DNA of 64,000 nt, taken from assembly GCA_003546025.1 (NCBI GenBank), contig QPKB01000006.1, positions 34,329,620-34,393,619 of the forward strand, read 5' to 3'. How positions within the stretch are numbered: the stretch's first letter is position 1; every line of letters begins with the position of its first letter. The notes beneath the pieces are model-generated. The model searched no databases, was not told the origin of the DNA, and saw only the letters and a program-made list of their open reading frames with translations. This stretch comes from Camphora micrantha (taxonomy: Eukaryota > Streptophyta > Magnoliopsida > Laurales > Lauraceae). Made by a program: the position numbers and the translations under genes. Of this stretch, positions 35,906 through 48,735 are shown piece after piece.

Positions 35906-38900
35906 TTAAGCACTGTGACCTCGGCTTGACACGCTCCATGACCCAACAATATAGCCACTGCAGGCCTTCTTAGAAGCCACCTCCATCTGATCCTTGGGGA
36001 TTCCTTTGTTGCAGATATTCGCAAATGCACGCATGTGTTTCATGCCATATTGGGTGAGGGAACCACAATGAGTCTCAAACACTCGAACCTGCAGTTCAGA
36101 TTTCATTATGTCATGAAGTGCAAGGATTAAAAGTAGCATAATTCTTCATACGTGACAAAAACTACAAAAGTTAATGAATTCAGGTATTTGTATCAGAGGT
36201 AAACCAGAAATCAATGGGTGCATCCTATGCAACAGGAGACGGCCATATCAGGTAGTTTCTACATTCAACCCGTCAGACTATATAGAAAACAAAAATGCTT
36301 TGGTGTTTCGATCTTTCGAAGAGGAAACTGTGCACATTTGGATTCCATGTAATTTGGACACCAGGCAGAATTATTTGTTATCTGTTCTGTTACACATGTA
36401 CTACGTGATGATCTCCTCAAAACCATCATTACATACTTGTTCGCAGTGGGTCAGTGACCCAACAGACAAATGGAACAAACAGGTGGAGGTAACAAGCCTC
36501 CCAGGGGTTTCGAACAGCGGTGTTGTATATAAGATAAATTACTCTGATACCTTGTTATTAACCAATAACACCAAAATCTCAAGTTGTTAGTGAAATGGCA
36601 TAACAATTTATATCAACAAAACCACCCTAGAAATAACAAATAACGAAGTATGAAAAAAGAAAATGGATTCATTACCATTGCTTTTAAGCAGCCCCAGTCA
36701 TCAACCAGTGCACTTCCGAGTGGCCTCTTGGCCTTGAGGATTGATGGACCTTGTGGTCCAAAAAGAAACCCCCCGATATCCTCAACACTGCTGTCAAGAT
36801 GCATTCGGTGTGTCAGAATCTCCATGAACTCCTTCAGTATTTTCACCTTGTTTTCTGATCCATCCTCTAATTGTTTATACTGAAAAGTAGGCAAATGACA
36901 TGACAAATCATGAGACGAAAATCACATTATCTGAAATGGGCCAAAAAAGTATCAATACATTTTACTGATCACCCAAAAAAAAAAAAAAAAACGTATCTAT
37001 ACATTTTTTAATGTAGAGTTAATGTAATCCAATGTGTATCATAGATTTGTATTAAGGTTATATTATAGTACATATATGAGTTGTAAATGGGTCAGGATCT
37101 CTACACTTTAGGGATGCATACAGAGAGACCTTATCAAGATGGATACAAACATAGAAAGAGATCTAGAGAGAGAGAGAGAGAGAGAAACATGTAATTTATC
37201 ATTATCTATCATGATTTGTAGATCCTATAGTTAACCAAGAGCTGGGTTGGCTAACAATTAAGACGCAAGTTAAAGATCAAAACCTCAACAACACTAGCAA
37301 TCCCCTGTAAAAGTTGACAAAATGTCATGGTTTTCCTGTTATGTTACCTACAAAAACAAGAATGATTAATCTAGTTATAACATGTGTATTCCAACTGTTC
37401 TCCTTAGTAAAGAGGATTTAGAGACTCTATTGTATGATTGCTTGTACACTTTGTTTTGATGTGTATCACTATGTGCTGGTAAGCTGGTTAGGGACATGGG
37501 TGAGAGAGAGTTCGTGAGTTCGAGTCGTCCACATAGGAAATAAATTTAAAAGAAATACCAAAATCTCACGTTGTCAGCTTCATATAGTCTTCCATGTGGC
37601 ATGTAGACGTAGACACCAGTCACTAGTGTCACTAAAATGTAGTCTTTGAAACCCTTTTCCTCTCACATTCTAGATTCTCAGTAAGTCCCCCATGTTGTCT
37701 AAGTTTCCCCATAAAATCCAGCTGCATTAGCTGTCCCATCCCTGTTCTTTTTTTACTGAAAATGAAGATTCAGTAACAAGAAGCAAAAGAGCAAAGACAG
37801 GTACTTGTTCATATATTTCCACTTACATGAACACATATCTTGCCACTGGAATAAAAATACAATAGCTTGTAAACTGTAATTTAGTCCAAACATGTTCGGT
37901 ATCGGTCATCTTTCATGTCCAAAGGAAAAGGAATTAGAAAGAAGAGGTATACTGTTAGGACTAGGGGTGACAATGGTAAAATGTATAGGCACATTTATTA
38001 ATCTGGTAGAAAATGTAAACTCAAAACACAACCTGAAAGTTAAAAGGGTCGACCCAAAACTACAATTAACAGGTCGGGTTTGGGTTGGGTGGCAGGATAT
38101 AGTGTAACTTGTCTGGTTGGATTGAATTCGGGTCTGGTTGGCAAGTCAATAATAGCAGTGGATTCAACCTAAACACAACCCATTGATTAATCAGGACAGA
38201 GTGTCAACCCGAACCCTAAATTACCAGGTCAAATTCAGGTCATGTTATTTCAAGGACATTTACAAGATAATCTTGAACAACAGTTGAAGCTTCAGGAGGG
38301 CTAAAGATGGGAACTCACCCTGTTCCACATGAAAAGAAGATCTGCATCTCTTTGGTTGATAGCCTCCATATTTGTATAGGGAGTAGGTGTATTCTGGGTA
38401 ATACTTTTGCTGGAAGGGTCAAAACCTTGATACAAATACAGATCCTCAGATTTCATGCTTTTGTTGCCGTATTCCATGACGTGGGATCCAGCATTGTAAG
38501 TGTTGTAGTTTGAAGTGCGATCTTTAACCTGCATAAGTGAGCATCTCCAATCATGTAATGCACCCATGGTGGAGGTACCAGTGACTAACTCAATGGTGGG
38601 ATAGGAACACTTGTTAATCACTCCTGTATATCTCATCACCACACCGTATACTTTTTGAGGACAAAAGAAAAAAAGAAAGAACCATTTATATCTTACCGCC
38701 TCGTACTGCTGTTTTATTGTTTCCTTCCTGAGATCATGAGACTCACTGTGAAATAAAAAATAACTATTTATCAGGGAAACAATTTGTATTCAAGTATGAT
38801 GTAAGCCATCTCATTACATAATACAGGCTAAAAGTTATCAATGACAACATAGATGAGTACTTTCTAAGGGCTTCCTGATATTTTGTTACTTCAGCAGCTG

Positions 38901-41900
38901 TTTAGGAATGGGGAAATAATGCATGGCTCACATCCCTGCTTTCATTCTAATTAATTGTAGTAGAAGTGAAAATACATGCAATTAGTTTTAGAATGACAAT
39001 TCAGGCAGCTGCAAATCTTTCATCATCTTACAGATTTCTCCCTGGATAAGTACATGAGCATGGTCGGAGTAAAGGGTAGAGTCAGGTTCACTCAATATTA
39101 CTAAACCACTGCAAAGTGAGAACTTAACATGTTAAGGTGATTGAAAGTGGGAAATACTTGATTAGGTGACACAATTTTTGAAAAGAAGCTAAATATTTGT
39201 GACTGCTTTTGAAATTTGGTGAATAGACAGATTTAAGTAAAATCAAGTTGAGGAAAACAACACTGAAAGATTTAGAAATGGGAGCTTTCTAAAGACCGAG
39301 CTACAGCCGTGTTTTCTTGATAGGCTTGTTAAGAAGACTGGTCGCAGTTTCAAGTTATATATGGGAAATTCATATGGGATTGAATTAGTACCTCTCCTAG
39401 CATGTTTCACAAATGCCCACCATATGTTGGACAACTTTGTAAAGAAGGAATGGGATAATGATAGTTTGTCAATCAAGGGTTGATCTGACACATACCATAT
39501 TGAACATTTTGGAAGAATAATTAGTTACGGTCCCTCTGTGCATTTGGGTCAGTATGGTAATAGTGTATTCAGATTCTCTGATATTGATTTGGGTTGAGAA
39601 GTTGGGAAAACAGTGTTCCAACTGATCTGATTTCTGATCTCCTTGCTGCTCCCTGGTTGGTTTGGCCTGGCTTCATATGGTGTTACCGGCTGATGCACTC
39701 CACGTATCCATTGGTTAGTGGAATTTCATGGTGAAGCTTGAAATTCTTGACTATGGCATGCTTGTCTTCTTCAAGGGAGGCGATTGCACATCGGATGATT
39801 TTGTGGCATATTTGAAGGTGGTCGGTGTCCGATGTCAGATGACCTATTTGTGCACTGATCCATAGCAGAATGTAGCAGTGAAGCGGCAGAACCGACATCT
39901 AATTGAAACCACCAGGAGAATGATACACATGAGGAATGTGCTAAGAAAATTCTGGAACAAGTGCTTGGGGACAACAATACACAACCAACCAGCCACGTCA
40001 CGCAAAGTTGGGGTTCATCTCATCATATTAGAAGCTATGGAAGATTAAACCGATGGTAAGTCACCATACAATATTTCGTTGTGCATGCTATGTACTTACT
40101 TCTGAAAAACTTTGCAGTTGGTTTGTCAGAAGAAAGCTCCTGTGCATATTCCTTGAATATAACTAGGGATGTAAACAAGTCGGTTCCGGTTCGGATCCGG
40201 GTCCATGGGTCAAGAAATTTCAAGCTTCACCAAGAGATTCCACTAGTGGAAGAGTAGGGTTCATCAGCTGATAACACCCGAAGAAGCTGGGCCAAGCCAA
40301 CTACAGATTAATGAAGCACCGGATCAACTACGATGATCTAGCCAAGTAAGGAAGCGAAATCCATAGTATGTGGATGTTGCTTTGGTTCGATGGATGATGT
40401 ACATGAGCCAGCTTCATATGAAGAAGCACAACAAACCAAAGAGAGGCCACAAGATCGACAATTTAAGAAAGCCTGTGTTGAGGGAGAAAGTGTATAACAC
40501 TAACACGTACTTTCTTTAAAGGATGTGGAGAGCCCATGTCACCTCCTCTCTAGTTTGTACTCTTTCCTTCTTTTTAAGCACCTCCATCCCTTAACTAACC
40601 CTATTTTATATGGTAAAAAGATAGCACATGGATCTCTCTTATCCCCTTGATGAATGGTGAGAGATGAGGCACAATCGCCGCCTACTCTCCACGTCATTTT
40701 TCAACCGATCTATGCCTCATGAATCCTATCTATGAAACTGCATGTATTTCACGAGAATTCAGTTTTATCAATTGTACTAGAATGAAATGCGCTGAAAGTG
40801 CAGTGAGTGTTTTGCTAGTGTCTTGCGAGTGATGAGTCGTGAACAGGGCCTCTGTGTTCTCTACATATTTTGTGTTTGAACTTTGAGTTTAGGAAGTTAT
40901 TTTCTTCATATAAGATACCATGTACCATCGCAAAAGCTTAAGCTAATAGGTGGAAGGCCCAAACGGGTATACAATAGTTTTACACTTCAACAACAACATT
41001 TATGTGTATTTAGATTGTTGTAGTTTTTGAGATATCAAGTTAATCCATGTCCATTGAAACTTTAAACATTCTTTGTTTTGTTCTTTATTTATTTTTTTTT
41101 TTCCCATCGTAAAAATGGGTGCTATGAACTTAGCTAGATTCCTAAAAAAAAATTATTGCAAAACACAGAATTCATTGATGTCTTTATGGACCATTATCTT
41201 GGAAGTTGGAACAACTCTAGGTGTGCACAGACTATACGCTAAACGTCCCCAAGCTAATCTAAAATTCAAAAACTTCTCTCTTGCAATTACAAGACCTTAT
41301 CCCGCTTTTTTCCATTATCTTCTTGTCTTCTTTACACCTTTCATGTTCTTGAATTTAATGAATTACTGTAAGTATCAATACTCCTATTGATGCTACTGTT
41401 GCTCCTACTAATCTGGTATTACAATAGCACAGAGTCTACTATGGCAACTACTATTATCCGTAATATATATCTTTGCAATTGATGGTAGGATTACCCCTCT
41501 TCTTTTTTCCTTGGTCACTTTAACCATTACTATAGTCCATAAAAATTAATAATGGCAAAAGTAATGAAATAATCGAACCTGTCTTCCATCCATGCGACAC
41601 TATACAAGTCGCCTAAGCAAGTCGTGTACTCCGAAGGTGGAGCAGGATTCATTCCAGGACAGTAAGTTCCCCAGCTGCTCTCTTCTGCATTTGATGCCGT
41701 CGTGACATAGGTATTAATATCATCAGGCATTAAACCTTCAAAAACGCTCCCACTTTCACATGCTTCCACATAGATAACCTACACAAATACAAGACCAGAC
41801 CCTTGTAACAATGGCAAGTACTTGCTTTCCCAGATTAATGCTTCTAGGAGAAACGTATCTTACCATCTCCTTGTAGCCACCTGATGCGTGTTTCTTCTTC

Positions 41901-44423
41901 AAAACATCAATAAAATTGTTGGCATATAGTAAAGGCAAATTTGGCATTCCTAAGATTAAATGGAAACATTAGTGCAACAACTACAGCAGCAGTTATTATA
42001 ACAAGTAATACTGTTATAGTGACATAATACCATCCTCTTTAATAACTTGTGGAGATTCCAAGTGGCAACTGTGTAACTAGATCAGGATCTCAAATTCATG
42101 GGCCCCACTAAATAACTATCTGACAATCATAGCCATTTAATAAATGTCCATTAAACACATGGTTGTTATGAAGAGAAAGATGGCCAATGATCCAGAATGG
42201 ACAGACCAAAGCCAATGATTAGGACTATTTTATTACAAATCAGGATCATCTGAGTGCGTCTACTCACGGTGACTGAGTGGACCACTCAGGATCCACCTCG
42301 TCACCACTCGCAACCCCTGCCCGGATGCATGGCAGGCTACCTGCGTGCATGGTAGGCTGTCCTCGGTGACGTGGCGGACCGTGAGTGGACCACTCCCGGC
42401 CACCGTGGGGTTTTCCCTCACCAGTTCCGGACTCATTAATTTTATTACCAGATTCTGGGGTGGGTCCTATAGGCCTTGTCACCATGTCTACTGTACTGTT
42501 TAATTGGGCTTCATAAACTTTTCCAAGAATAGGCCCAGGCCAAATACCTTGCCTGCCTCAGGTGATCAGGCCAATCCCGCATTATCATGCCCGCCTTCGT
42601 CTGACCCAAACCAAACCCAAAGAGCATTGAAATTAGCCAATGGAAACACTTCTGGACCCACAGAGACCCACCTCCAGTTGGCCCACCCAAAAGACTGAAA
42701 ATCATAGAGGTCTGTGACAAGTAAAAAAAAAAACTGTGGCCTTGCATACAGTAAATGATGGAATCATCCCCTCTTGAGTTTCACCATTAGGTTGACAAGG
42801 CCACTGTAACTCCAATACTTTTAACTTAATTTGTGGGGCCATCATGACTCCTGATTTAGGTTTCAGCCATGTGTGATCTCCATATTACTTGTGAGGGTGC
42901 AACTTGGGCCGAACCGAGCCCAAGTACTTGTCAAACCAAATTCGGTCTAGGTATATTTGAGTTGGAGAGTGGGTCAGTCCTAACATGGGTCCAAGTCAGT
43001 TTCGGGTTGGGTTTCAGCATGACCCAAAGCCCAACCTAGAGTAGTAGGAATTTTGGTGAGTCCACCACCGCAGGGGCATTCTCCAAAACACACACCAGAA
43101 ACTATATTCCAATTATTTTCCCAGCCACGGCCCATATGGTTTTTTTTTTGGAAAATTTTATAGATAAGTCCCTAAAGTTTTACCTTTTTTCGAAAAAGAC
43201 CTGAGACTTTTCAAATTAATACTTAAGTTTTCTAGTACCTTTACAATTAAAGATAATTTTCTAGGACTTTTTCACTCAATTTTGAAAATATCCAAATTAG
43301 GTACCCTTCTTCGTCGAAATAAAACCTTTCTTCACTTCCTCATCTTTTCTTTTTCTTCATCAGTATTTCATAGTAATTGAGGGCAACTAATAGCTACTGA
43401 AATCAAATCATACCTTTAGATAAAGGGTAATTTGGGTATTTTAAAAAAATCAAGGAAAAAAATCACCAAAAAAATACATTTAAATAGTTGAAAACTTAAA
43501 TAATAAAAAAATTAGACCCTAATTTGAATTATTTTTGGAATTTATGTCCTTTTTTTGAAATAACACAAAAAAACTTAATCCCTTATTTGAAAATCCTCCT
43601 TTCTTTTCTTTTAACCCCTAATTAGATCAATCAAACCAAATCAAATCAAATCAAATCAAATCTCATTTACAACTAACCAAGCACTCCTGGCCCTCCATGG
43701 TCTGAGTAATAAATAAAGATCCGATCATTGGGTCCACTTGCCACAACCTTCCCACTTCCACCCTCCACTTCATCCTTCTTACCCAGCAGCACTGCATACA
43801 AGTTCTTTGCATTCACATCATTCCCTGTATAATCCTAACACCAAAATCCAAACACACAATAATACTCAAATCCCCACCTTACAACAAACAAATTTCAAAT
43901 CAAACATGATCACCCCAAAAAAAAAAAAAAAAAATTGCAATTCCTCAAACCTTAGGAACCCCAGCATAAACATCAGACCCATTTGGATTGTTGATGATGA
44001 CCCCAGGCCTAGGATTGAATGGACTTGCAGCAATATCATCAAACATAAACACCACTATATTCTCCTCTTTCAATCCCCCCTTCTTCAGTATTTGATATGC
44101 ATGACACACATCCGCCTACACCACAAAAACCAACAACAACAAAAAATAAATAAAATAAAATTGTTCAAGACGCACACCAAAATGCCCAGGGTGAGTCAGC
44201 ATTGTATTTGTACCTGGTGCCGGTAATTCTCGTAACCGCTAGAACCCGCTACGAGTACCGCCCACCTCGTGCCGATTTCCTCGGCGTCCGCTTCTTCCGA
44301 AGGCATTCGGATCGCCAAGTCCCATGGATTTGATCGCGCATTGGAGATGGAGAAGAAGAGGAGGAGGAGAGACGAGAGAGCGAGGAATAAGGAGCGATTA
44401 ATTGGAGGAGGAATCGGCGCCAT
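35906..44423 (-). CDS. Vacuolar processing enzyme / legumain, copy 2
   Basis: Nine exons: 44423-44214, 44115-43951, 43834-43678, 41949-41864, 41778-41579, 38745-38697, 38528-38319, 36879-36676 and 36088-35906. They total 1464 nt (487 residues), one Leu more than copy 1 in the signal peptide. All splice sites are GT-AG with matching phases. The catalytic blocks DHGGPG and EACESGS are kept. Differences seen against copy 1 include an L to R change and the extra Leu in the signal peptide, S to L before AIRMP, G to A in KKKHxSGG, L to V after EACESGS, K to N in DDIxTYV and R to S in RPLGxAL. None hits a catalytic residue. A longer frame upstream of 44423 exists, but copy 1 lacks it and the signal peptide begins at MAPIPPP. 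Probably functional. Confidence 0.95.
39876..40880 (+). mobile_element. Ty1/copia relic in legumain intron 5 (copy 2)
   Basis: Counterpart of 13149-14160, with the same integrase-like remnant and LTR-like start. Shared position means it predates the duplication or allele split. Ends approximate. Confidence 0.45.
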
Positions 44424-44576
44424 GGGAGATGGTAAAGGGAAAGTGAAGCAGCGGGTGGAGTAAAGTAGAGTTGGTTTGCGTGAGAAGGTAATGGCCGTTA
44501 CATAATCCGCGATGGACGGGACGGTAGGCGTGAGATGTGTCATTTGCCATGCAAAGGAAGGTGAAGGAGAGGATGA

Positions 44577-44589
44577 CACGTGTTAAATA
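44577..44589 (-). promoter_or_regulatory. TATA-like box and G-box of legumain (copy 2)
   Basis: TATTTAA followed by CACGTG on the minus strand, the same arrangement as in copy 1, about 160 bp upstream of the ATG. Confidence 0.45.
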
Positions 44590-44794
44590 GTGATCATGCG
44601 TTGGCGTCGTGCCCGATTCCCCATGTCGTCTGCTTTTGTCTGACATGGAATCTTTCTCTCCTTCTTTCAGTTCTGATGCTTGTAATTCAAACGAGTAAAT
44701 TTTGTTTTAATACAGCACTGCAAATTTTATCTTGGGACACGTAATCTTCTCACGCTACGAGACATATATAAAGATATAAATATATATATATATA

Positions 44795-44851
44795 GAATTA
44801 TTTAATCACATCTATTCTTTATCATGATGAGAGATAGATGCACTTGAATAC
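44795..44851. mobile_element. Short MITE derivative, copy-2 specific
   Basis: gaattatttaatcacatcta at one end faces tagatgcacttgaatactc at the other, with almost nothing between. It looks like the two terminal repeats of the neighbouring MITE family with the centre deleted. It is absent from copy 1, where only the full element at 18036 is found. Confidence 0.5.
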
Positions 44852-44860
44852 TCTATATAT

Positions 44861-45042
44861 GGAAAATATTTAAGTGCATCTATCCCTCACCATTTGTGTT
44901 GAGGAAATCTCTTTTTGGGGTGTTTCAAGTATAAAAGGGGTTTTATACTTTTAAAGGAGAGATCTTCTTTTGTACTTGAAACACCTCAAAAAAAGGTGTC
45001 CCTCACCACAAATGGTGAGAGATAGATACACTTGAATACTCC
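44861..45042. mobile_element. MITE (copy 2 counterpart of 18036-18206)
   Basis: Termini ggaaaatatttaagtgcatc and atacacttgaatactcc. An inner palindrome (cctcaccatttgtgttgagg against cctcaaaaaaaggtgtccctcaccacaaatgg) is better preserved than in copy 1. Flanked by AT microsatellite. Confidence 0.6.
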
Positions 45043-45354
45043 TCTATATAAATAGATATATATATATATATATATATATATACTTTCCCAATACATTTCT
45101 CTTTAAATTATCTTTATATCTTTTGCTATTTTCAAAAGTCACCTCTATTACTACTAATACGACAAATTTCACTCCATTTTAAACGGGACTTACTGTCTAA
45201 TACTTTTATATTTTTAGTTTCTTTATTTTTCTAAAATACCATTTATTACAAAAGCTCTCTCTTGGCTTTAGATGCAACCACTATCAGATTGACATGCTAT
45301 TATTTTTATAGTTATTTTTTCAATCATATGCCAATTTGTAAAAATTGAGTAATT

Positions 45355-45579
45355 TTTGACGTGGGTGCACCTCAGAAAAAGGGATATCATCCTTGTACAA
45401 CTCAATTTTAAAAATCAAGCTGATGTGGGCCCACCTCGCAAATATACTCTTTTGAAAATAATTTTTTTTCAAAATCAACCTGATTTTTAAAATCAATTTA
45501 CGTCGGTTTGCCTTACAAACGTGCTCTTTTGAAAATTAAATTGTAGTTAATTTTCAAAAGGATTCTAATATGAGCTAGG

Positions 45580-45634
<55 letters not shown>

Positions 45635-45830
45635 ATTGAAAATGTGTTCTTTTGAGATTAAACTACACAAAAATCAATTTCATTTTTAAAATCATTCTGA
45701 TGCAGGCCTTAGTTAGGAAAAAAAGGCATCATTATACAATTTGATGTGGACCGACTTCACAAACGTGTGCTCTTTTGAAATCAAACTCCAGAAAATCAAA
45801 ATTTATTTTAGAATGATTTTGACAGGCCCT
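45355..45830. repeat. Degenerate minisatellite with 50-A run (copy 2)
   Basis: Counterpart of 18505-19110. Units around gatgtgggcccacctcgcaa are kept, but about 160 bp including the (AC)n tract is replaced by 50 consecutive A (45583-45632). A homopolymer this long is prone to assembly or base-calling error. Confidence 0.6.
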
Positions 45831-46079
45831 GAGTTGGATCCATGATGTAATTAATTCACATGTATAAGATTGGCTCCAATAATAATTCTTGAAGTTTTCA
45901 CACATTAATGGGCCCACTATTATAGGAGACCATTTTAAAAAATGAACTACTAGGGCCCATTGTTTTCTAAAACTACAAAATTTATTATCATTGCCATTAT
46001 CCCAGGCTATGCACCTATGCATCCACGTCATATATCTAAGACAGTAGGCCTCAATTGAAATATGCTAGCAATATATATA

Positions 46080-46200
46080 GGGAAATATTCAAGTGCACTC
46101 TTATACTTTTTAGGAAGATTCTCTTTTGTACTTAAAATTTTTCAAAAAGGGGAGTGTACCTTACCCCATGATGAGGGATAAATGCACTTGAATATTTCTC
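46080..46200. mobile_element. MITE, copy-2 specific, inside an AT tract
   Basis: gggaaatattcaagtgcact and aatgcacttgaatatttctc are terminal inverted repeats of the same family as the elements at 18036 and 44861. Copy 1 has only an uninterrupted (AT)n tract here (19366-19388), so the element marks an insertion into AT repeats or its loss from copy 1. Confidence 0.65.
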
Positions 46201-47092
46201 ATATATATATATATATATATATTTTATGGAGCATTTCATGAGAAGATTGGGCCCATTATTTTATTTTATAAAGGTATTATATGGTAATAGCTCTAATTTA
46301 GTGTGATCACTTTTTAATTTTATCATTTTCTATTTTGAACTGAGCTCTATGTGGGAAAGTCATAAAAGTACTAAGGGGTAATTTAGAAAATAATTAATTT
46401 TCAAAGAAGCAATAAACACTCTTGAAATCCATTTTTCATTGCAACAAAAGTTGAACGTGGCATCCGCTCATACGAGGAGCCAGAAGATGCACAGTATTAT
46501 GATGCAGCGTCACTGCACTAGAGACGCTCCCATTTATTAGATCATTCATAATCTATGAAATCCAAACCGTCCAAAAAAAAAAAAAAAAAAAAAATTTCTC
46601 TTGATTTAGTAACTTTGATTAAAGAATTTGGTCCAATAGAATCAAGTATACCGTCAGCATAGAGGAATTTTAAAACATATGATATCACTATTTCAATATA
46701 ACGCAAATAAGGAGAGGACCTACATATATGCTTTCGGGGGCACCTACTCCAGTCAGACTTAGGTCCGCTTCCAAAATTCATATAAAAATTATAGTTATGA
46801 CTCGGCTAAAACCTGTATGAAAATAGGGGCTTTTCCCCAAACCCAACTACCGGATGATTGTAATTTTTAAAAAATATACATATTTTTAAACAAAACAACG
46901 GCTTATGACACATGATATTCTTAGCAAGGGTTATGACACTTCATAAAACAACGGCTCTTGACAGTTGATTACTTATGGTAAATTTTTTTAATTATAAATA
47001 TTTTAGAAAAAAAATAACCATTTTCATAAAAATAAAACGAAAGCTATGGACACTTGGTTCGTTCTCGATGCCTTTTGACGTAGTGAGTAGCC
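46201..47092. other. AT-rich DNA, no gene recognised
   Basis: Begins the segment absent from copy 1 (from about 46234). Poly-A and AT runs; no protein resemblance. Confidence 0.5.
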
Positions 47093-47786
47093 AGTGGCGG
47101 CTCCAGAAATTCGATTCAGTAGGATCAACAAAAGACTTATTTTCCACAAACCGAATAAATTTATTCTCCCTTTTATCAACATCTGTCATCTACTTTCGAT
47201 AATTCGACAAATATAATATGAAATTCTCAAATAATCTACTTCCGATAATTCGATAAAGATAATATTGAATTCTTAGACAAAAATAAATATAAATTTTATT
47301 ATATTGTTACTAATAGTTCTTAATCCCAAAAAAAATGCAAATACATAAACTTTTATACCTACCCTCAACGGGTTTTCATGTGTTGAAATCGTTGCATAAT
47401 AACTTCATTATCAATACTAGAAAACACATCATTTTCAATATATGTGACCAAATAGTCATTCATCCATGGATCTCTGTTGCTCGGCTAGGGCTGATAGTCT
47501 ATATGCATAAATCTAAATGTTATAATTTTCTCCATCTAATATGGGGAGAATATCGTATTTAGAGGTTAAGTTTGGGTAAATGAAGTGTTAAAAAAAAAAA
47601 AAAAAAAAACAAAGTTGGGCCCATTATTATTAATTTATTTTGGTAGACAGATGGCCCATTAACTTAGGTATTGAGTGGAGTCAAAATCTTCACATAAGTT
47701 CAATTCATTAAAGACCTTTTTTAATAATTTTTCAAATCAGAGTGGGGTCAATTGACCCCACTCACATCCATGCAGCGCCGCCCATG
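47093..47786. mobile_element. hAT-like non-autonomous element
   Basis: The left end cagtggcggc and right end gccgcccatg are 10-bp inverted repeats with two mismatches. The flanks tgagtagc (47085-47092) and tgagtggc (47787-47794) are 8 bp with one mismatch, the duplication length of hAT elements. The inside is AT-rich and non-coding. Many plant hAT-derived elements begin with cagtggcgg, which supports the call; I rely on memory for that. Confidence 0.6.
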
Positions 47787-48049
47787 TGAGTGGCGATATG
47801 GCCACTTGCCTTTAGACATGAGTAAGAAAAAGGGGAATTCCGCGAGAGGTCCCTCAAAATATGACTTTGTTGCAAACAGTTCACAAAAAAAAGACATGCA
47901 GCTAAAGGTCCCTCACACACTTTCCCATACCTAAAATATTCAATTTTCCCTTTCTTTAAATCATATCCCATGATTGGTGGGATATCCCATTAATAATGGC
48001 CAACTACCATTTAATTGCCCACGATTAAAGGAATCCCATTAATGAGATT
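47787..48049. other. Short non-coding spacer
   Basis: No gene or element recognised between the hAT-like element and the A-rich array. Confidence 0.5.
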
Positions 48050-48735
48050 TTCAAATAAATTATAAAAACACACAAGTAAATTTCAAAATAACGCAAATAA
48101 ATTTTAAAAAATGCAATAATTTCAAAAAAAGCAATAATTTTTTTTAAAAAGTAATAAATTTCAAAAGAATGCAGATAAATTTAAAAAGATGCAAATAAGT
48201 TTCAAAAAGATCAAAATAAATTTCAGAAAGAGTAAATAAATTTCAAACGACTCAAATAAATCTCAAAAGATCCAAATAAATTTCAAAAAAATGTAAATAA
48301 ATTTAAAAAGTTGTAAATTAATTTCAAAAGACGCAAATAAAATTAAAAAACCCAAACACATTTGCCAAAAACTAAGATAAATCAATTTTTCAAATTTCTG
48401 AAAAATTTGCTAAAAACTCATGTATTTTTGCCAAAACTCAGTTAAATTTATTTTAAAAAACGCAAATAAATTTGAAAAGACAAAAATAAAACAAAAAACT
48501 TAGATAGATTTTTCAAAAACTCAGATAAATTTAAAAAAAAACTCAGATAAATTTGCTCAAATGACAGATAAATTTGCCAAAACTCAGATAAATTTCACTA
48601 AAACTCAAATGAATTTGACAAAAACTTAGATAAATTTATAGATTTTTCAAAAACTCAGATAAATTAAAAAAAAAAAAAAACTTAGATAAATTTGCTCAAA
48701 AGATAGATAAATTTGCCAAAACTCAGATAAATTTC
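48050..48735. repeat. A-rich degenerate tandem array, period about 20 bp
   Basis: Units close to gcaaataaatttcaaaaga fill the first half. Units close to aaaactcagataaatttgcc fill the second half and grade into one another. Several dozen diverged copies and no coding capacity. Found only in copy 2. Confidence 0.8.

Noticed and set aside
48050..48735. CRISPR-like array
   Set aside because: The A-rich repeats are contiguous, diverged and without unique spacers, and this is plant nuclear DNA.
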